Made by a program: the position numbers and the translations under genes. Positions 11,702 through 24,958 of a stretch of 64,000 bases of DNA are shown one piece after another (position 1 is the first letter of the stretch; each line of letters starts with the position of its first letter). The DNA comes from Spizellomyces punctatus DAOM BR117 (Eukaryota; Chytridiomycota; Chytridiomycetes; Spizellomycetales; Spizellomycetaceae), in contig NW_015971543.1 in the NCBI RefSeq assembly GCF_000182565.1, forward strand, positions 1,263,378-1,327,377, read 5' to 3'. The notes beneath the pieces were generated by a model, which saw only the letters and a program-made list of their open reading frames with translations, was not told the DNA's origin and did not search any database.

Positions 11702-14658
11702 CTACATGTTCACAAATAACTTGTTCATAATGCTCAACGTCTCGCTCGGAATTCTATACTGCAGCTGTCCCGCATACATGGTCAAAGCAGCCGCTAGCTC
11801 CTTGAGCTCCGCTAGGTGTCGGTCCCGTCCTGGTGCTTGTCCAGCCGTCACCCGCTGCATCGTGAGTGTTTGGTGGATATGGCTAATGGCTGTACAAGCT
11901 GCAATCAAAACATCGGACATGGTCTTGCTCACTAAATCCGAAACCAGTCTGAACGCGTTGGCCTTGGCATGAACCTCATTCACATTGGTTGGCACCAGCC
12001 CCGTCTGCAGTAGAAGGGGTAATGCGGCATCGTAAGCTGTTCTGTCGCACAGCTGCATGAATCGCATTAATCTGGTGAGCAATTCACATGTTTGACGAGC
12101 TTCAATGGTAATTCTCCCCAGCATTTGTGGATTACTCTTGTAAAAGTCCAACAGCTGTTGTGCCAGCTCCACAGGATCGCCAACGCGCACAAACACGTCC
12201 GTTATCTGTCCCGAATGGTCATCACGCGATATCGAATCCACATCATCGCGGTATCGGTGAGCAATGAGCCTGTCGCTAAGTTGCCGACTCAAAAGCTCAA
12301 TAACGCGACCGTGCTCTCCAGCAAGATAGTAGAGCCGTAGGGCGTCCTGGAATCGACCAGCCCGCTCTGCTTGCTCTGCCGATGGTATTGTGATATATAG
12401 CTTGAACTCTTCCGCATTGCGTATGTGGAGGAGGGATCGATACCGTTCAGCTTCACCAGGCACGTGGGTTCCAGTAGGCCCAGCCTCTCCAAGAAGCTTC
12501 TCAAAGTCCTTTGACGCCAAAGCCACATCACGAATCAGTCGATGCGCAAAGGTGGTATATTGCGGGCCCCCTTGCGAAGAAACCGATTGCGCCCGTTGTC
12601 CCCATGCAAGTTGCATATCTTGATGTGTGAGCGGCTCACCCAAAAGACCGAGGAAGAACACGTATTGTAGGGCAGCGATTGGATCACTTCGTCCAAGATC
12701 CCCTACAAACGCTCCAATCAATTGCGCGACGTTGAAGTTGTACACTGTGTAGGTTGTTTTGGAAGGAAGAGAGACCTGTTCCGCCACAATTAGCATATTC
12801 CCATCTTGAAGTTCATTCGGATTCTTTGGCACCCGTAAAACGCCATAATAAACCATTGCGATCGCAAAGTGAAGTGCGTCCACCGAGAAAGCTTCCTGCT
12901 TCAACAATTCAGATATCGCCAATTCGAAATCACCGCAGAGCAGAAGCATCTGAAACCATATCACTGGGTTTTTGAAGTGGTCAAGACCAAAGTGCCGGAC
13001 TTTGAGAGAGACGTCACGTAATGTGTACCGTTCTTGTAGCGCATCAGTTTCGAGCACTTGCTCCTTTGCAAGCATAAACTGCAGCCACATGTAGTCCTCG
13101 GCTGACCCGATTACGTTAGAGTTGCGTATTGTTTTAATGGATACATCGCAACGTCCAATGATTTTGTACAGCGCGAGTTGGAAGGGATCGACTTCGGGAT
13201 CATTATCGTGATCTCGCAAATGGGCGTTCCATTCCTGGAGCAATCGATTACGCAGTTCCCGCGCGAGTCTACCGGAAGGATCTTGTGCCCAAGCTTTAAA
13301 GTATGCCGCAAAATAGGGGGCGGCCGTTTTCAAAAAGTCTGCGTGCTGATCGATATGTTGACTTGCCTCTTGGATCAATCCGCATCGCACCAAAGTGAAG
13401 ACATGTGCCCAAAATGGATGACCGTGGACGAGTCTTAATCCCCTCATCCAGCCAGTATTCCTACAGAACCGCATTTCCAACATGGCCTTCACTTCGCTGT
13501 GCACAGTCGGATTGCCTCCAACAGCTGCATGCTGTCTGCGAACAAAATCCGAAACCCAACTACGATAGTTATCCTCCAGCCAAGCGCGCGCGCCTTTGGC
13601 GATTTTCTGTCGAAATTCACCCGCTGTAGCAGGGTTTGCGAGGACACCGGCGAATTGACGTGGCTCCAAAAGCGGTCGGCTGGGATCTCTTGCGTAATCG
13701 AGATCTCCTCCAAGCATTCGGTACAAAAGGGTCCAGCATCGTGCCAGCATGCGCTGGGACGTGTCGTTGGTCGCAAGTGTCTGAGCGGCTTCGAAAAATG
13801 CAATAATGACATCAACGTTTTGTCCTGCCAGTCGCCTCTGATTGATCTCTCGCACCACTTTGAAGTACGCTCCGAGTCGCGGATGCATGCCCATACCGCC
13901 TAAGAGATATGGATTAGGGAGGTTTGATCCATATAGTTCTGCCATCAACAATGCCTTACTCTCGGTCCTAGAAGTATCGGTACCAGCTCCAGGGCCCGCA
14001 CCAAGGCCACCTATTCCTGCTCTTCTGGGGCCAATAGCTGGAATTGTAGGATGTGAGCTTGGCATTCTAAACCAGCGCCATCATGATATATAGTATGCCA
14101 CTCACATTGGTCCATACGAAAACTTCCAACCTGAGCACCACTGTGATCCGGAGTACCCCATGGAGCACTGTGCGCCCCTAATTCCTGGAAGACCTTCTTC
14201 CTAGCTCGTTCCCAGTCTCGATACAGCAACTTTTCGAATGCATTGTCAAATGCCTTATCCGTTTCTCTCTTTGTCTCATGAATGGCAACCGTCACAATGT
14301 TTTCATACTCATTGTTTAGATATCCCTCAATGTCGGTATCCCGTACAGCGTGCAGGGGCTCAAAGCTTTGTGCCAAATCAATCTGATCGAGGTTTTGGCG
14401 GACTTTATCTGGATCGAAACCTTTGTTGGCGAGTAGAATAGCAGTTCGTGGATCCATCCCAGCTGGACCACTAGGTCCAGTACTCGTCGTTCCTGGTTCT
14501 GCTACACGGGTCGTCCGCTTGTAGAGGCGCTTTGACTCGGCCTTGATCTGATCAAGACCACGTTCCAATTGTGGCACATCAGACGGATTAATGTGAACTG
14601 TGAGCTGTCTTGACCGCTCAAGCAGTTGTCTGAGATCGGTTGCTCCACCTTGCAACAT
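11702..14658 (-). CDS. NIC96: Nucleoporin Nic96/Nup93
   Basis: Scaffold nucleoporin of the nuclear pore inner ring. Two exons, 14658-14106 and 14037-11702, give 962 residues. The 68-nt intron starts GTGAGT and ends TTCCAG; using a nearer TTTAG acceptor would break the frame. The N-terminal 180 residues are helical or coiled coil (LRQLLERSRQLT, DIEGYLNNEYENIV), followed by a Gly/Pro/Ala linker. The long alpha-solenoid includes the family-typical blocks WTLLYRMLGGDLDYA, SEVKAMLEMRFCRNTGWMRG and PFWAHVFTLVRCGLI, and near the end QYVFFLGLLGEP and RAGRFQDALRLYYLAGEHG. Length and order match the family. An extra small upstream exon cannot be excluded. Confidence 0.93.
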
Positions 14659-15219
14659 TCTGGCTTGGTTCTAAGTTTGGCAAATAGAACAGAACGTTAG
14701 CAACCAGATGTGGACAACTGGCGATCCCGTTGTTTTGTAGTACCTGCATTCGGGTCCAGGAATTAAGCGGCTGTCATGAAACTGCGTAGACAGATGCACC
14801 AGACAATATACTGTGACTCTTTCAAGGAGAAGGACTCTCCAAATGCTCCAAGGTTGGAAACTATCTGTCCTTGGAGAAAGATCTCGTCGCTTGCGATCTG
14901 CGCGTCAACGAGACTCGCACATGGTTCGAATGTCTAGTCGCCAGGCGCGGTTGTTATGCCGAGGAGTGTAAGCCTTTCCGCCATGACATTTTCCAGGGCG
15001 ATGTAAATTTGGTCCTCAGATCTAGCTTTGCGGAGTGTAATTGAAACAATCGGGATTCAGAGACGCTCAGCTCTTTGGCCCACTTGTGGGATTTAGGTAG
15101 CCGAAATGGCCGGTCTGAGAGATCTACGAAATCGGGCAGTTGATTTACGTAGGAATCCGTCTTGTGCATTTTTTAAGCGCTTCCATGTATACTGACCGAC
15201 CATATCTTTTGGGGTATGA
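14659..15219. other. NIC96/SCAP intergenic region; probably holds the first SCAP exon
   Basis: The spacing between NIC96 and the first recognisable SCAP codons is about 560 bases. The SCAP reading frame is closed by TGA at 15217-15219 with no in-frame ATG before the first transmembrane segment, so an unidentified first exon probably lies here. It would need to end in phase 1 and join to one of the two possible acceptors at 15223 or 15232. A 71-codon minus-strand frame (15169-14954) is not family-like. Confidence 0.4.
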
Positions 15220-18200
15220 AAAGGCCGCAAAGCCCACGATCTATTTTCTGGACTCTTTTATCGTCACGGCCTTTTCTGTGCTTCTCACCCATATGTAGTC
15301 CTTTTCTTTTCCTTCTCTCTCATGTTCTTCCTGTCGTATCCTATCGTTACCCAATTACACACTAATCTACGTGAACGTGAACCTTCAGAACCCATCCAGT
15401 TCTGGGAGACGACATCCTCACGTACTCCTGTGGATCAAGAGAGCTTTTCGGAGAAATATGGGAGCGAGCCGTTCTTGCACCTGGAACAGATTGTTATCAA
15501 TGTCAATCTAAGTGATTTCAAGGAGGGAGGCGACCGGGGGGTGCTCGATAGACGACTGCTGAAATACGCACTGGACATACAAGAAAGGATGTCCCAAGCA
15601 GTGGCGATGTTCACAGAGGAAGGTTACATTGGAACGACAGCTTACGCCAGACGATATGCTTTAGACGATATATGCTACAAACCTTATGGACGGAATAATT
15701 GCTTGATTCATTCCCCACTAGAGTACTGGGGTTCAGATCCTACCCGATTCTTGAACGACGACGATTATTTTAGTACCCTTTCCAACGCCAGTGTAGTTTC
15801 GTCGCTTGGTATACCCATTCCCCTTCATTCGGTCTTTGGCGGGATAATGTTGGACAGCACGACCGGTACTTTGAAGAGTGCCCAGTCAATGGTTATCACC
15901 TACTTTCTCACTGAAAGGAACCATACGTCTCCGATTCGGGAGACCGTCTCGGACGTTTGGGATAAGCTCTGGGAAAGTGTCTTTCCCCCGTCGTCGCAAA
16001 TGGACGCAAGTAATATAGTTGATGGCCTACCCAATCCACTATCTTGGAGGGCAAATGGAGAGGTCAAACATATATTTTACGAGGTACCTCCGTTCCCATC
16101 AAGTACGCCGATGACGGTCTAACCCTCTTTGAATGTAGTTTGCAAGATCCACAACGTTATTGAACGGCGAATCGCTGGTCTTAAGCGTGATGTACCTGAT
16201 TGTATTCCTATACATATCTTTGGTGCTCGGAAAAGTGGACCTTGTAAAGTCCAAATTTGCGCTAGGATTCGGTGCTGTCGTCACGGTGTTCTCGGGTTTA
16301 ATTATGTCAGTAGGACTCTGCTCCATGTTGGGGGTGAAGACATCCTTGGTTCCTTGGTACGTCTTCCAGGCACAGGTGGACACCCTTGGTTGCGTCTAGT
16401 AACGTTTCGGTTTATTAGGGAAGTGCTACCATTTCTGATTATTATGGTTGGCGTGGAGAACATCTTTGTCCTTACAAACGCGGTCGTAACAACTTCTATG
16501 GATTTGCCCGTCAAGGAACGGGTTGGATTGGGTCTTGGGAAGGTAGGAGTGTCAATGTCGCTCTCCCTTGGGGGCGAGATGTGCCTCCTACTTATTTCCT
16601 CGACAATGAGCATTCCCGCTCTACAGGTAGAATGCAGTCAATACTTTCTGGCAAAATTATCTGCTCTAATGCTTCCCCATGCGTCTAGGATTTTTGTCTT
16701 TTTGGTGCTGTCTCAATCGTAATGGACTATCTCATGCAGATAACGTTTTTCATTACAATCTTGTCCATCGATATTCGCCGTTTGGAGGTATGGGCTACAC
16801 TTTCAAGCGACCGTCGTAGTAACGATATTCTGATATGCATGACATTCCTCTGGAACGTTTCCTAGCTATCAGAACTGCACAAGCTTCGCACAATACAAAA
16901 CGGCTTGAATGGCCGCCGATCATCTATCTCAGCTGCAGCGACTGCAAACATGGATGACGGATCAACGCAAACAGAAAATGATGGCAGTGTGAGATCTAGA
17001 CCACATTGGGGCGGTTACTTGATGGTAATGTCCAACGTGAGCAACCATGGATGCAAAGCTTTTTTGTACACTTAGCACACCAATAATTTAACGTGATTCT
17101 GTAGATTTTGGTGACCATATGCTTTCTCGGCTTTGGTCTTTTTGGTTCCTCCCCATCAGCAGTATTGGGGAACTCGGAAGCCCCTATCGGTTCATTCGCA
17201 TCGTCACGACTATCGTCCCTGACTCCTGCCGCCAATGGCACTTTCTGCCAGAACTCCATGTGTGCGACTGCCGACGCATTCTGGCACGTGATTGATCCAG
17301 ACCGTTCGGCCAAGTACGTCGAGATCCGGCCTCCGACGTACGTAGGATTTGGGGTCACTAACGGTGAGACCGGAGCGCCATCCAGCGGCGGTGTCGATGC
17401 CAAAACCATCCGCTTTCGCGACAGGCGAACTGCGACCTTGCCGTCCTCTTTGCCGCGCCGTTTTATGGAAGGTGCTCATCCAGCCGTGTTCACCTGCACG
17501 GTTGTGTTTCTACTTTTATTTGGTACCTTATTATGTGTCATGTGCACCAGTCTCGCCTTATGGTTCTCGAGGCTTGATGTTCGCGTTCGCGAGATGTACG
17601 CCAATGTGCGCTCTTCTGCACCCAAAGCGGCACAAGAAGTAAGTACATGGAACCCGAAAATCCCAGACAAAATCACTTCACTGTGGAGTGGTAGCAGTGA
17701 GGATGTACAATCTGTCATGTTTGCACGTGGAATGGTTACATGGCTTGGAGGTGATGAAAAGACGAGATGTTGGACAAATGCAGAAAGAGTACTGCCTAGA
17801 CGGCGCCGTGGCAGACGAAAATATGGTCGCGATACTTGCTACGCGGTTTATAAGGGTTATAATGACGAAGAAGCAATCGCATGTGGGACGGACACGGGTC
17901 TTATTTACGTGTGGAGCCCACGATCGGATGATGTGCTGTTCCATCATACTAGTCCCTGTTGCGATACGGGTGTCTCAGTTACGCGCATTCTATGGAGGTC
18001 GATTTGGAAAATACCTATCCTTTGTGCTGGAATGAGTGATGGGTGCATCGTGGTGTTAACTTGGGACTCAGGCTCATCCTTGCACACAGAGCGGCCTTCT
18101 GAGCCTGTATGCTGTCGGCTGAAAGGGCACACTGGACGAATTAATGACATGCAGCTGGACATGCATGGAAGTCTGTTGACAACTTCGGATGATGGAACCG

Positions 18201-19912
18201 CTCGTTGCTGGACGATGCAGAGTACACATGGACCATGCTTGGAATGGTGCTTAACGGCCGTATTCAACGGACACCGCGGTGCCATCTCGAGCCTCGCCTT
18301 CGATTCTGAAACCGGGATTTTAGCCACGGGCGGAACCCACGGGGAAATTTTTCTGTGGAATGTAGAAGCTAAAAAGCCGTTGGGAAGCATCCTGGCGGGC
18401 AGTGCTGACGCTCCCATAAAGAAGAACGACCCAGGATATGGGGTGACTCTCAACGCCGTTTTCCTGCATCGCACCCAATGGGCAGAAAACACCGGCAAAT
18501 ATATGCTCTGCAGCGCAGGGAATGACCAATGCGTCCGAATATGGGAAGTTACTCTGACCTTAAAGTCGGAAGAAGGACCTCTAACCCCGAGTATTACCCG
18601 TAATCGAAGTCTGAGTGCACCTACCACGGCAATACCGACTCCTCGGGATCTTACCGTGCGGAGAGAAAGTTTCGTGTGTCGAGATGCAGGCATCTTGAAC
18701 GTGAATCATGCCCCAGTTGGGAATGTGAGTTCGGATGTCAAGGCAACTCGATGTGCTTCCGATGTGTCAAGCATCAATGTACGGTACATGGGCGTGATAC
18801 AGCAGCCCGGCTGTGTCACCGCCGTAATGGAGGGGTCTATGCTGATCGGAGCACGAACTGTATCACATTCTGGCGAACCCCAAAGCCACAGAACGGTGCT
18901 AGATAAACGATTACCCTTCGGCGGTGTTATAAAGCGGTTTTTCGGAAGTTCCGGAGGAAATGGAGCGGCCGCTGAGAGACGGTCAAGAGTAGGCTGTGAG
19001 GGAAACGCGAGCGATTGGTGGTGGGAGCTGTGGATAGTCAATCTGGCTGACCCGAAGGACCCCACACGTATTTTTCGGACCGTAAAGCTGGGAAAGGATG
19101 AGCTCCGTGGGTTGGGATGTAGGCCCAGACATCCTATCCAAGAGTCAGAAATATCAACAGAGCGATGTTCTTCGCAACTGATGATGGGGCAAGGAGTCTA
19201 CAGGCCTTCAGCGGCGGGTCTGCTTCAGCGCAGTCGCCGTCCAAAAGCATCACGACGCTCCACCCACGAAGATCTCAACCGGGTGCACGATCTTTCATTG
19301 CAGAGACCAGACAGGGAAATTACAAAGCGATATCGAGCAGATTCAAAATTGGACTGCCAATCAAGGAGTGGCGAGGACCAAGAACTCTCATTGTCGCAGG
19401 ACGTGAATGGATGTCGTAGGCCTTCACAAATCCAAACTCCATTTGCATCGGCAACACCGCCCGCAGCGGTTCAGATAGAGAAAACCGCGATATACACATC
19501 GGAAGCTGGCAGAAGCCCTTGTAATGGGCCAGTACAGTCGAACTTGCCACAGTGCTCCGATAGCGAAGATCTTTCTCTTGAGTCCTCTGACGATGACAGA
19601 GCAGAGTCGGCAAGCGCAATTTCAGATAGCACTTTAGAATCGGAAGAGAGTACCTGCTCATCATCAGGACCTAGCCCATCATACACCGACTCTTCATCAG
19701 ATGGAGAGCAGCTGGGCGAAGAACAACTGCCCGTTCTACAAATTCGTTCTCTTGCAGCTTGTGAGGAGGGTATTACCGTTGGGTTTGGCAACTATGTCAA
19801 GGTCATTACGTTTGATGGTAGAGCTGAAGAGAAAGCTGGAGAAGGGCATCGATTCCGAAATGGATGGCTCAATCACTCTGGCTCAGCGCCGGGAAAAGTT
19901 CATGTTGCGTAG
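15220..19912 (+). CDS. SCAP: SREBP cleavage-activating protein (SCAP), 5' exon not identified
   Basis: ER/Golgi escort of SREBP transcription factors; its sterol-sensing domain gates export. Exons 15220-16083, 16139-16356, 16419-16626, 16689-16787, 16866-17024, 17105-19912 read in frame (about 1450 residues). The first segment reads FYRHGLFCASHPYVVLFFSF and is transmembrane helix 1, so the ATG at 15322 inside it is not the start. A large luminal loop follows. The sterol-sensing domain comprises VMYLIVFLYISLVLGKVDLV, KSKFALGFGAVVTVFSGL, WEVLPFLIIMVGVENIFVLT, TSMDLPVKERV and QITFFITILSIDIRRLE. Further membrane helices come near 17105 and 17490. The C-terminal cytosolic part has WD40 repeats (RLKGHTGRINDMQLD, FNGHRGAISSLAFD, AGNDQCVRIWEV). 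A Ser/Asp/Glu-rich insert sits before the end. Confidence 0.92.
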
Positions 19913-21306
19913 CTTTTACTACCGTTTGCACTGAGACACTATTCTTTTTACTGTAAATATGTGACGAATGCATATTGTTTTTTTTCGCTTCTTGCACTAC
20001 TGTGATCCGTGTACCGATGACATTTCCACTTGGAGAAGTCTTTCCAATCTTCCGCTAAACATACTTAGTTCCTATAACTTTGGCAGTAATACCTCTAGCG
20101 TGTTTTATATGGGATGGTATGGCAGCCCGACGCATTTATTCGGGTGGACTGGCAGGTATGTCGGACAAGAGTTTGTTGCCGTATAGTTCGGGTTTGACCG
20201 CTCACTGTGAATCATCGACGGGGTCAATCTCACTCATCGATCCCTGCAGGTCAAATAAGCGTGATATATTGTAACACATGTTTGGCAGGTCACTCTACTG
20301 GTATTTAAGCGAATTCACTGAGATGATCAGTTTGGCTTCATCTGTGACCAAAGATGCTGAATAACCTTTGCGTGCAACAGCAGCAGCCAAGCCGACACGA
20401 GAGCGACGACCTCCCGGGAGGCGAGTGAATCAGGAGCGAAGTCAAATACGGCGGTGAAGCTCTGCCATCTCAAACATGACCCAAGACAGGCCTTCCTGAT
20501 GGATGAATTCATTTGATAACCCATGCAGGAATGCTGAGAGTTCAAAGTTACTCATACTAGTAAGAATAATGAGACTAAACAGACTCGCGGGCTTCTTTCG
20601 AGTTTTTGTTAAGATCTACACAAGATATATCGATGATGGTAATCCCTGCTATTCCCTGTTCCGTGCAATGCCAAGACCACGACTGTTTCTTCCTTTGTGT
20701 AGTGCATATTTCCAACATACTTTGCATGCAAAGCATTTGGAACACGTTCCAAAAATTGGGCCGACCAAAGTAGGGTCGACCACATAGATAGTTTATGAAC
20801 TGGGTGTCGGCTCACTTCATCTCAGCCGGAACTTCACTGATGGAGCGCTTCCACCACGGAGAGAGACGGATGGGGACAAACACCGTGCGCAGCAAGCGGC
20901 CTCTTTTATAGCTTTTGTTTGCATCACGTGGTATGGCGCAGACATGATTACGTACGTCCTCGTTCACCGGCTTGATCTACATCGTTCCCCAAACTCTCCT
21001 ATTTGAATCTAAGAAAGCTCTCGTGAATCAATCGGAACCTATAAGTCTAGATTGAGTTGAACCTTTGGAGATTTTAACAAGTCTCTGGGATCATCTGAAA
21101 TCTGTGGAAGCAGCTATCCTAAATCGACTGGATAACAACTCAAAGCAGATAGGGTGTGGTTGTCGCTAATTCTAGGATCTAGGCTTTCTACTTTAGATAT
21201 AGCGTGCTTAATACTTTGTTAGCCAAAGAGGGGCGAGTTCTCGTTTTAGAGAATGCTGACATAGGAACATGAAATGTGGTCCAAAGGGAGGTATATTAAG
21301 TGTGAA
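19913..21306. other. Gene-poor region after SCAP
   Basis: 1.4 kb with only short, unrelated open frames in all six frames. No family motif, RNA gene or clear repeat was found. It marks the left edge of the repeat island. Confidence 0.4.
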
Positions 21307-21325
21307 CCCCCCCCCCCCCCCCCCC
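21307..21325 (+). repeat. Poly-C tract, 19 C
   Basis: An uninterrupted run of about 19 cytosines flanked by GTGAA and TGTGGGG. Not associated with any gene. Confidence 0.9.
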
Positions 21326-22409
21326 TGTGGGGTGCAACGCACGTCCAGAAGAACCAAAAATGGCAAAAAAGATGCAGTTCATGATTATTTGTATCTTCCG
21401 CATTGAAAGAATAAGTAATAAAAAACTAAATAAGTGGAGTTAATCCAGTGTCAGAAATGAGTAGGCCATAATTTCAGATCAAGTTTTTCCTTAAAATGCG
21501 ACATGCCGCCTCGCAAACCAGAGGAACCGCGGGCAAAGTCTGCTCGGACGATCTATCACGTTGGTTGGTCTCCGTTTATACTTTGATTTTCGAGATGCTG
21601 AACACGAATGCTCTTTAATTCTAGAGCCAACATTTGGAACAGTTGGCCTTGAAGATATCCAGGACTCACAAATCTGCATTCGATCAACCAAGAGCGCAAT
21701 TTGGAGAACACAATGACAATTGCGCTAGGCAACTGATTTTGACAACAAGAATTGAGTTCTGATGCCGTGAACGACTGAACAATTGATTTACTATGAGCTT
21801 TGGAGTACTTTTTTGCGCTCAAAGACTCATTTCTCGTATCAGCCCAGTGAGCATCAAGGTATCTCGTTTAAACATTTTGGATCACAGAAGCGGCAGGAGA
21901 AGGAGCAATTATTAGGAAAGGAGGGATCAGCTCGGGCCTCGTACATGTTCCCTCAAAATAAAACCAAACAAAAACTCGAATATCTAGTAAAAAGGTTCTT
22001 AGTAGTAGATGGGGGGCAGACAAGGGGGGGTTTATATAGAAAAAAGAGCAGATACATTGAGTCATGGCGCATCATGCAGGTGGCAACTGCAGAATATTCC
22101 TCTCATAGATAGCTGCAAAGGGATAGTAATTGCAATCCGTTCTTGGCTGCAGGTATTGGACCCCTTTTCATAGTATGGCCGCCCATATTGGACCTGTTTT
22201 TCATGATGGAGCATCTTTTGTGCATCGAACCATACTTCATTTGCTTAAATCGAAGGAGGCATCTTGCATTTCATCTCGTGGCTGCATATATCTGCAGACT
22301 GAGTCTTTATTTTGCCCACACACAAATTATATGGAACATCAGGAGGAATTATTCCTCCTTATTTTATATCGAGTACAAAAGGGTTGAGGTTGACGTTCGG
22401 GTTTTAGGG
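21326..22409. other. Gene-poor spacer
   Basis: About 1.1 kb with no gene-like reading. Short frames show no codon bias or motif. A G-rich stretch (GGGGGGCAGACAAGGGGGGG) lies at about 22011. Confidence 0.35.
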
Positions 22410-22620
22410 TTCGGGTTAGTGTTCGGATTCGCGGTAGGGCCATGGCTCGCTAACGATCGTCATGGGGTTATAGTGGAGAGCGACATTGGCGAGTGGATAG
22501 CGTTCCTGTTAGCGTTCAGGTTAAGATTCGGGTTAGTGTTCGGATTCGGGGCAGGGCCATGGCTCGCTAGCGCTCGTTTTGGAGTTATAGTGGAGAGTGA
22601 TATTGGCGAGTGGATAGCTC
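22410..22620 (+). repeat. Imperfect direct duplication with telomere-like lead-in
   Basis: Two copies of a 92-nt unit (about 22410-22501 and 22527-22619) lie about 117 nt apart. Each starts TTCGGGTTAGTGTTCGGATTC and ends GAGTGGATAGC, with roughly 10% difference. The lead-in at 22395-22420 reads GTTCGGGTTTTAGGGTTCGG, a variant of TTAGGG arrays. A long open frame over the pair comes from the repeat and has no ATG. Confidence 0.75.
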
Positions 22621-23013
22621 TCATCTCCGTGCCAGTGTCCACATGCTAATTACACTGTTATTCGGGTTAAGCAACAACTGAGCTTTGGGAGAGGGGGATT
22701 GGAAGACGAGCATTTGGGTCAAGCAATGGGACAGGAAATGGGAATATGGCAACTTGTGCGCTGGTTGACATTTCGCACCAACGGCTTCTTTCTCGGTCGT
22801 CGCTGCTTCAGCTGCAGTGGCTATTTCCTGGGATGCTATCTCTGGAGAGTGGCCCCGCCAGACTCGCTTAAACGCATTGACAACCCGTCCAGTGACGATA
22901 TTGAAGGCATCTACCGCGCGACGACATTGGCCAGCATCTAATGGTGTCGGCTCTGTGGGCTCATTTTATGCGCGGGTTTGGTTTGTTCGGCTTGTTGGAT
23001 GTTTGGCATGGTC

Positions 23014-23117
23014 GAAAGAACATTAACTGTAGGAATGAAGAAAGAACGGTAACCGTAGGGATGAAGAACGGACGTTAACGGTGGAAATGAAGGAAGAACG
23101 TTAACCGTAGGGACGAG
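23014..23117 (+). repeat. 26-nt minisatellite, four copies
   Basis: Four diverged tandem units of about 26 nt with the consensus AGAACGTTAACCGTAGGGAT. The region between 22621 and 23570 otherwise holds no recognisable gene. Confidence 0.7.
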
Positions 23118-23569
23118 GAAACAATATAGACACAAAGAAAGGAGGAAATTGGGCAATGGAAACCAATAGTGCGAGTGAAGCCTCTTTCACCCATTACAAT
23201 GGTGGTGGGACATTCTATTGCTCAATCGCAGCCCTGTCGAATCGAGTTGCATCTGTATGCGGTGGGTAAGCCCTGTGGAATCAGTCGCTAATCCAAAGAT
23301 ATTGTATATGCAAATTGCTCCAATTGGTTTTCTTTTGCGATTTAAAGTGCCAGCCATGTAGAAATATGTGTTTCCCACGACTTTTACTAATATATATTGT
23401 AGTAAAAGAATTCTGTGAACCGAGTTTTCCTAGTAGCATCTGATATACATCAAGGACGTACCCAAGTGCCTACCCACCGCGAGCCTTGTCCTCGATCAGG
23501 CTTCTTTTGTTTTAGTTGTTCGATCAACACACTAATGATATTTTCAGTTGTAATGCTAATCGCCTTTTC

Positions 23570-24958
23570 AAGTTCCTGCGTATTTTACGTGGAATATCAG
23601 GCCTAGCGGTACGACTTGTCTGGAATATATATGGAATAAAGGGTTAGGGTAGAAAAACTTGTATCGAAAGAGACATAAAGAGAAGTCGCGGCAGCTAGCC
23701 AACAGCGACATTGCAAGCCAAGAACTAGCCTTCTGAACACTAACTTTAGGTTTACTGCCGCACCCACCACTGACCCACACGTTCGCCTGCAAATCCTGCT
23801 CGGTTCACCCATAAGCGATCTCTTTGCCTCTTGGCCCCAAACTATCAGCAGAGACCCTCTTTTAGGATTCTTAGATGTACTCTTGCGTGCACGCACGGGA
23901 CTGTTGGGACCTGCAAGATAAATCTGTGCGTAGTTATATCCATATCTTTGGTCGAGAGGCCTGATTCGTGGGTAGTTTATATGCAAATACCAAGGGAATC
24001 GCTGATTGACTACGCTTGTCAACGCAATCACTTTCAATACCAGGGGATATCGGTGATGAAGAAGAAAATCGAAAAGCCCAGAAAATAGCCCGTTCCGTTA
24101 ACACCTAACGTCTTTGCTACGGACGCTGCGGTTGACTATAGTTGTAAACGGGATAGTTGCAGTAGTGGAAACGACGGGTGCTACAGTGACGAATATGTTT
24201 CCGGCGTAATTTATATGGAATACCAGGTGTTAGTGGTAATTGCTGGATCCAGCATATACACGCACCGGACCGTTAGGACCTGCCTAGAACACGGCCGTTT
24301 AATGAAGGTATGATATCTGCAGATTTTATATGCAACACCAGGGAGATTGCTGCTTGACTACACACTGTCAATGCAACAGCTTCTAGCCCTTAACCAAATA
24401 GCGATATGAATGAAGGGTAATTCATATGGAAAAATAGAACTCCCCTTAACCCATGCCTCTCGCCCCCAAACCACCAACCCTCTTTAGGATTCTGAGACCT
24501 TTTCCAATGCGCAGGACTGTTAGGACCTGCTAAAAGCTTGTTACAAGTCCATCACATGAAGGTATGATTCCTGCGTAGCTTATATCCAATATACAGAACC
24601 CCCTTTAACCGATACCTTTTGCCTCTCGCCCCCAAACTAGGAACCCTCTTTTAGGATTTAAGACCTTTCCGCCATGCACGGAATTGTTGGAACTTGTTGT
24701 AAGTCCGTTACATAGAGATATGATTCCTCCATGATATATTTGGAATACCACGGGAATTACCATTTGATAACACTTGTCAATGCAACAACTTGTACCATTC
24801 AACCAAATCGTGGCGGTAGGCATGATTCCTGCGCTATTTATATGGAATGTACGGTCTAGCGGTATGATTTCTGCGTAGTTTATGTGAAATGCCCGGCCTG
24901 GAGGTATGATTCTTGCATGATTTATATGCAATTCAACAATATATGTATGGTATACTTT
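23570..24958 (+). repeat. Decayed members of the tRNA-half repeat family and associated longer repeats
   Basis: Scattered degenerate copies of a motif like GGTATGATTCCTGCGTAGTT followed by TATATGGAATACCA occur near 23575, 23945, 24310, 24565, 24720, 24821, 24863 and 24905. The copy at 23945-23995 still reads TCTTTGGTCGAGAGGCCTGA. Interleaved is a second repeat (GCCCCCAAACTA...CCCTCTTTTAGGATT...GGACTGTTGGGACCTG), present at about 23834, 24467 and 24617. Divergence is much higher than in the array downstream. Confidence 0.65.

Noticed and set aside
14954-15169. 71-codon minus-strand frame between NIC96 and SCAP
   Set aside because: No family similarity; it lies where a first SCAP exon is expected on the other strand.
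22143-22649. 168-codon open frame in the repeat island
   Set aside because: It starts at TTG, has no ATG start, and its second half is just the 117-nt direct duplication read in frame.
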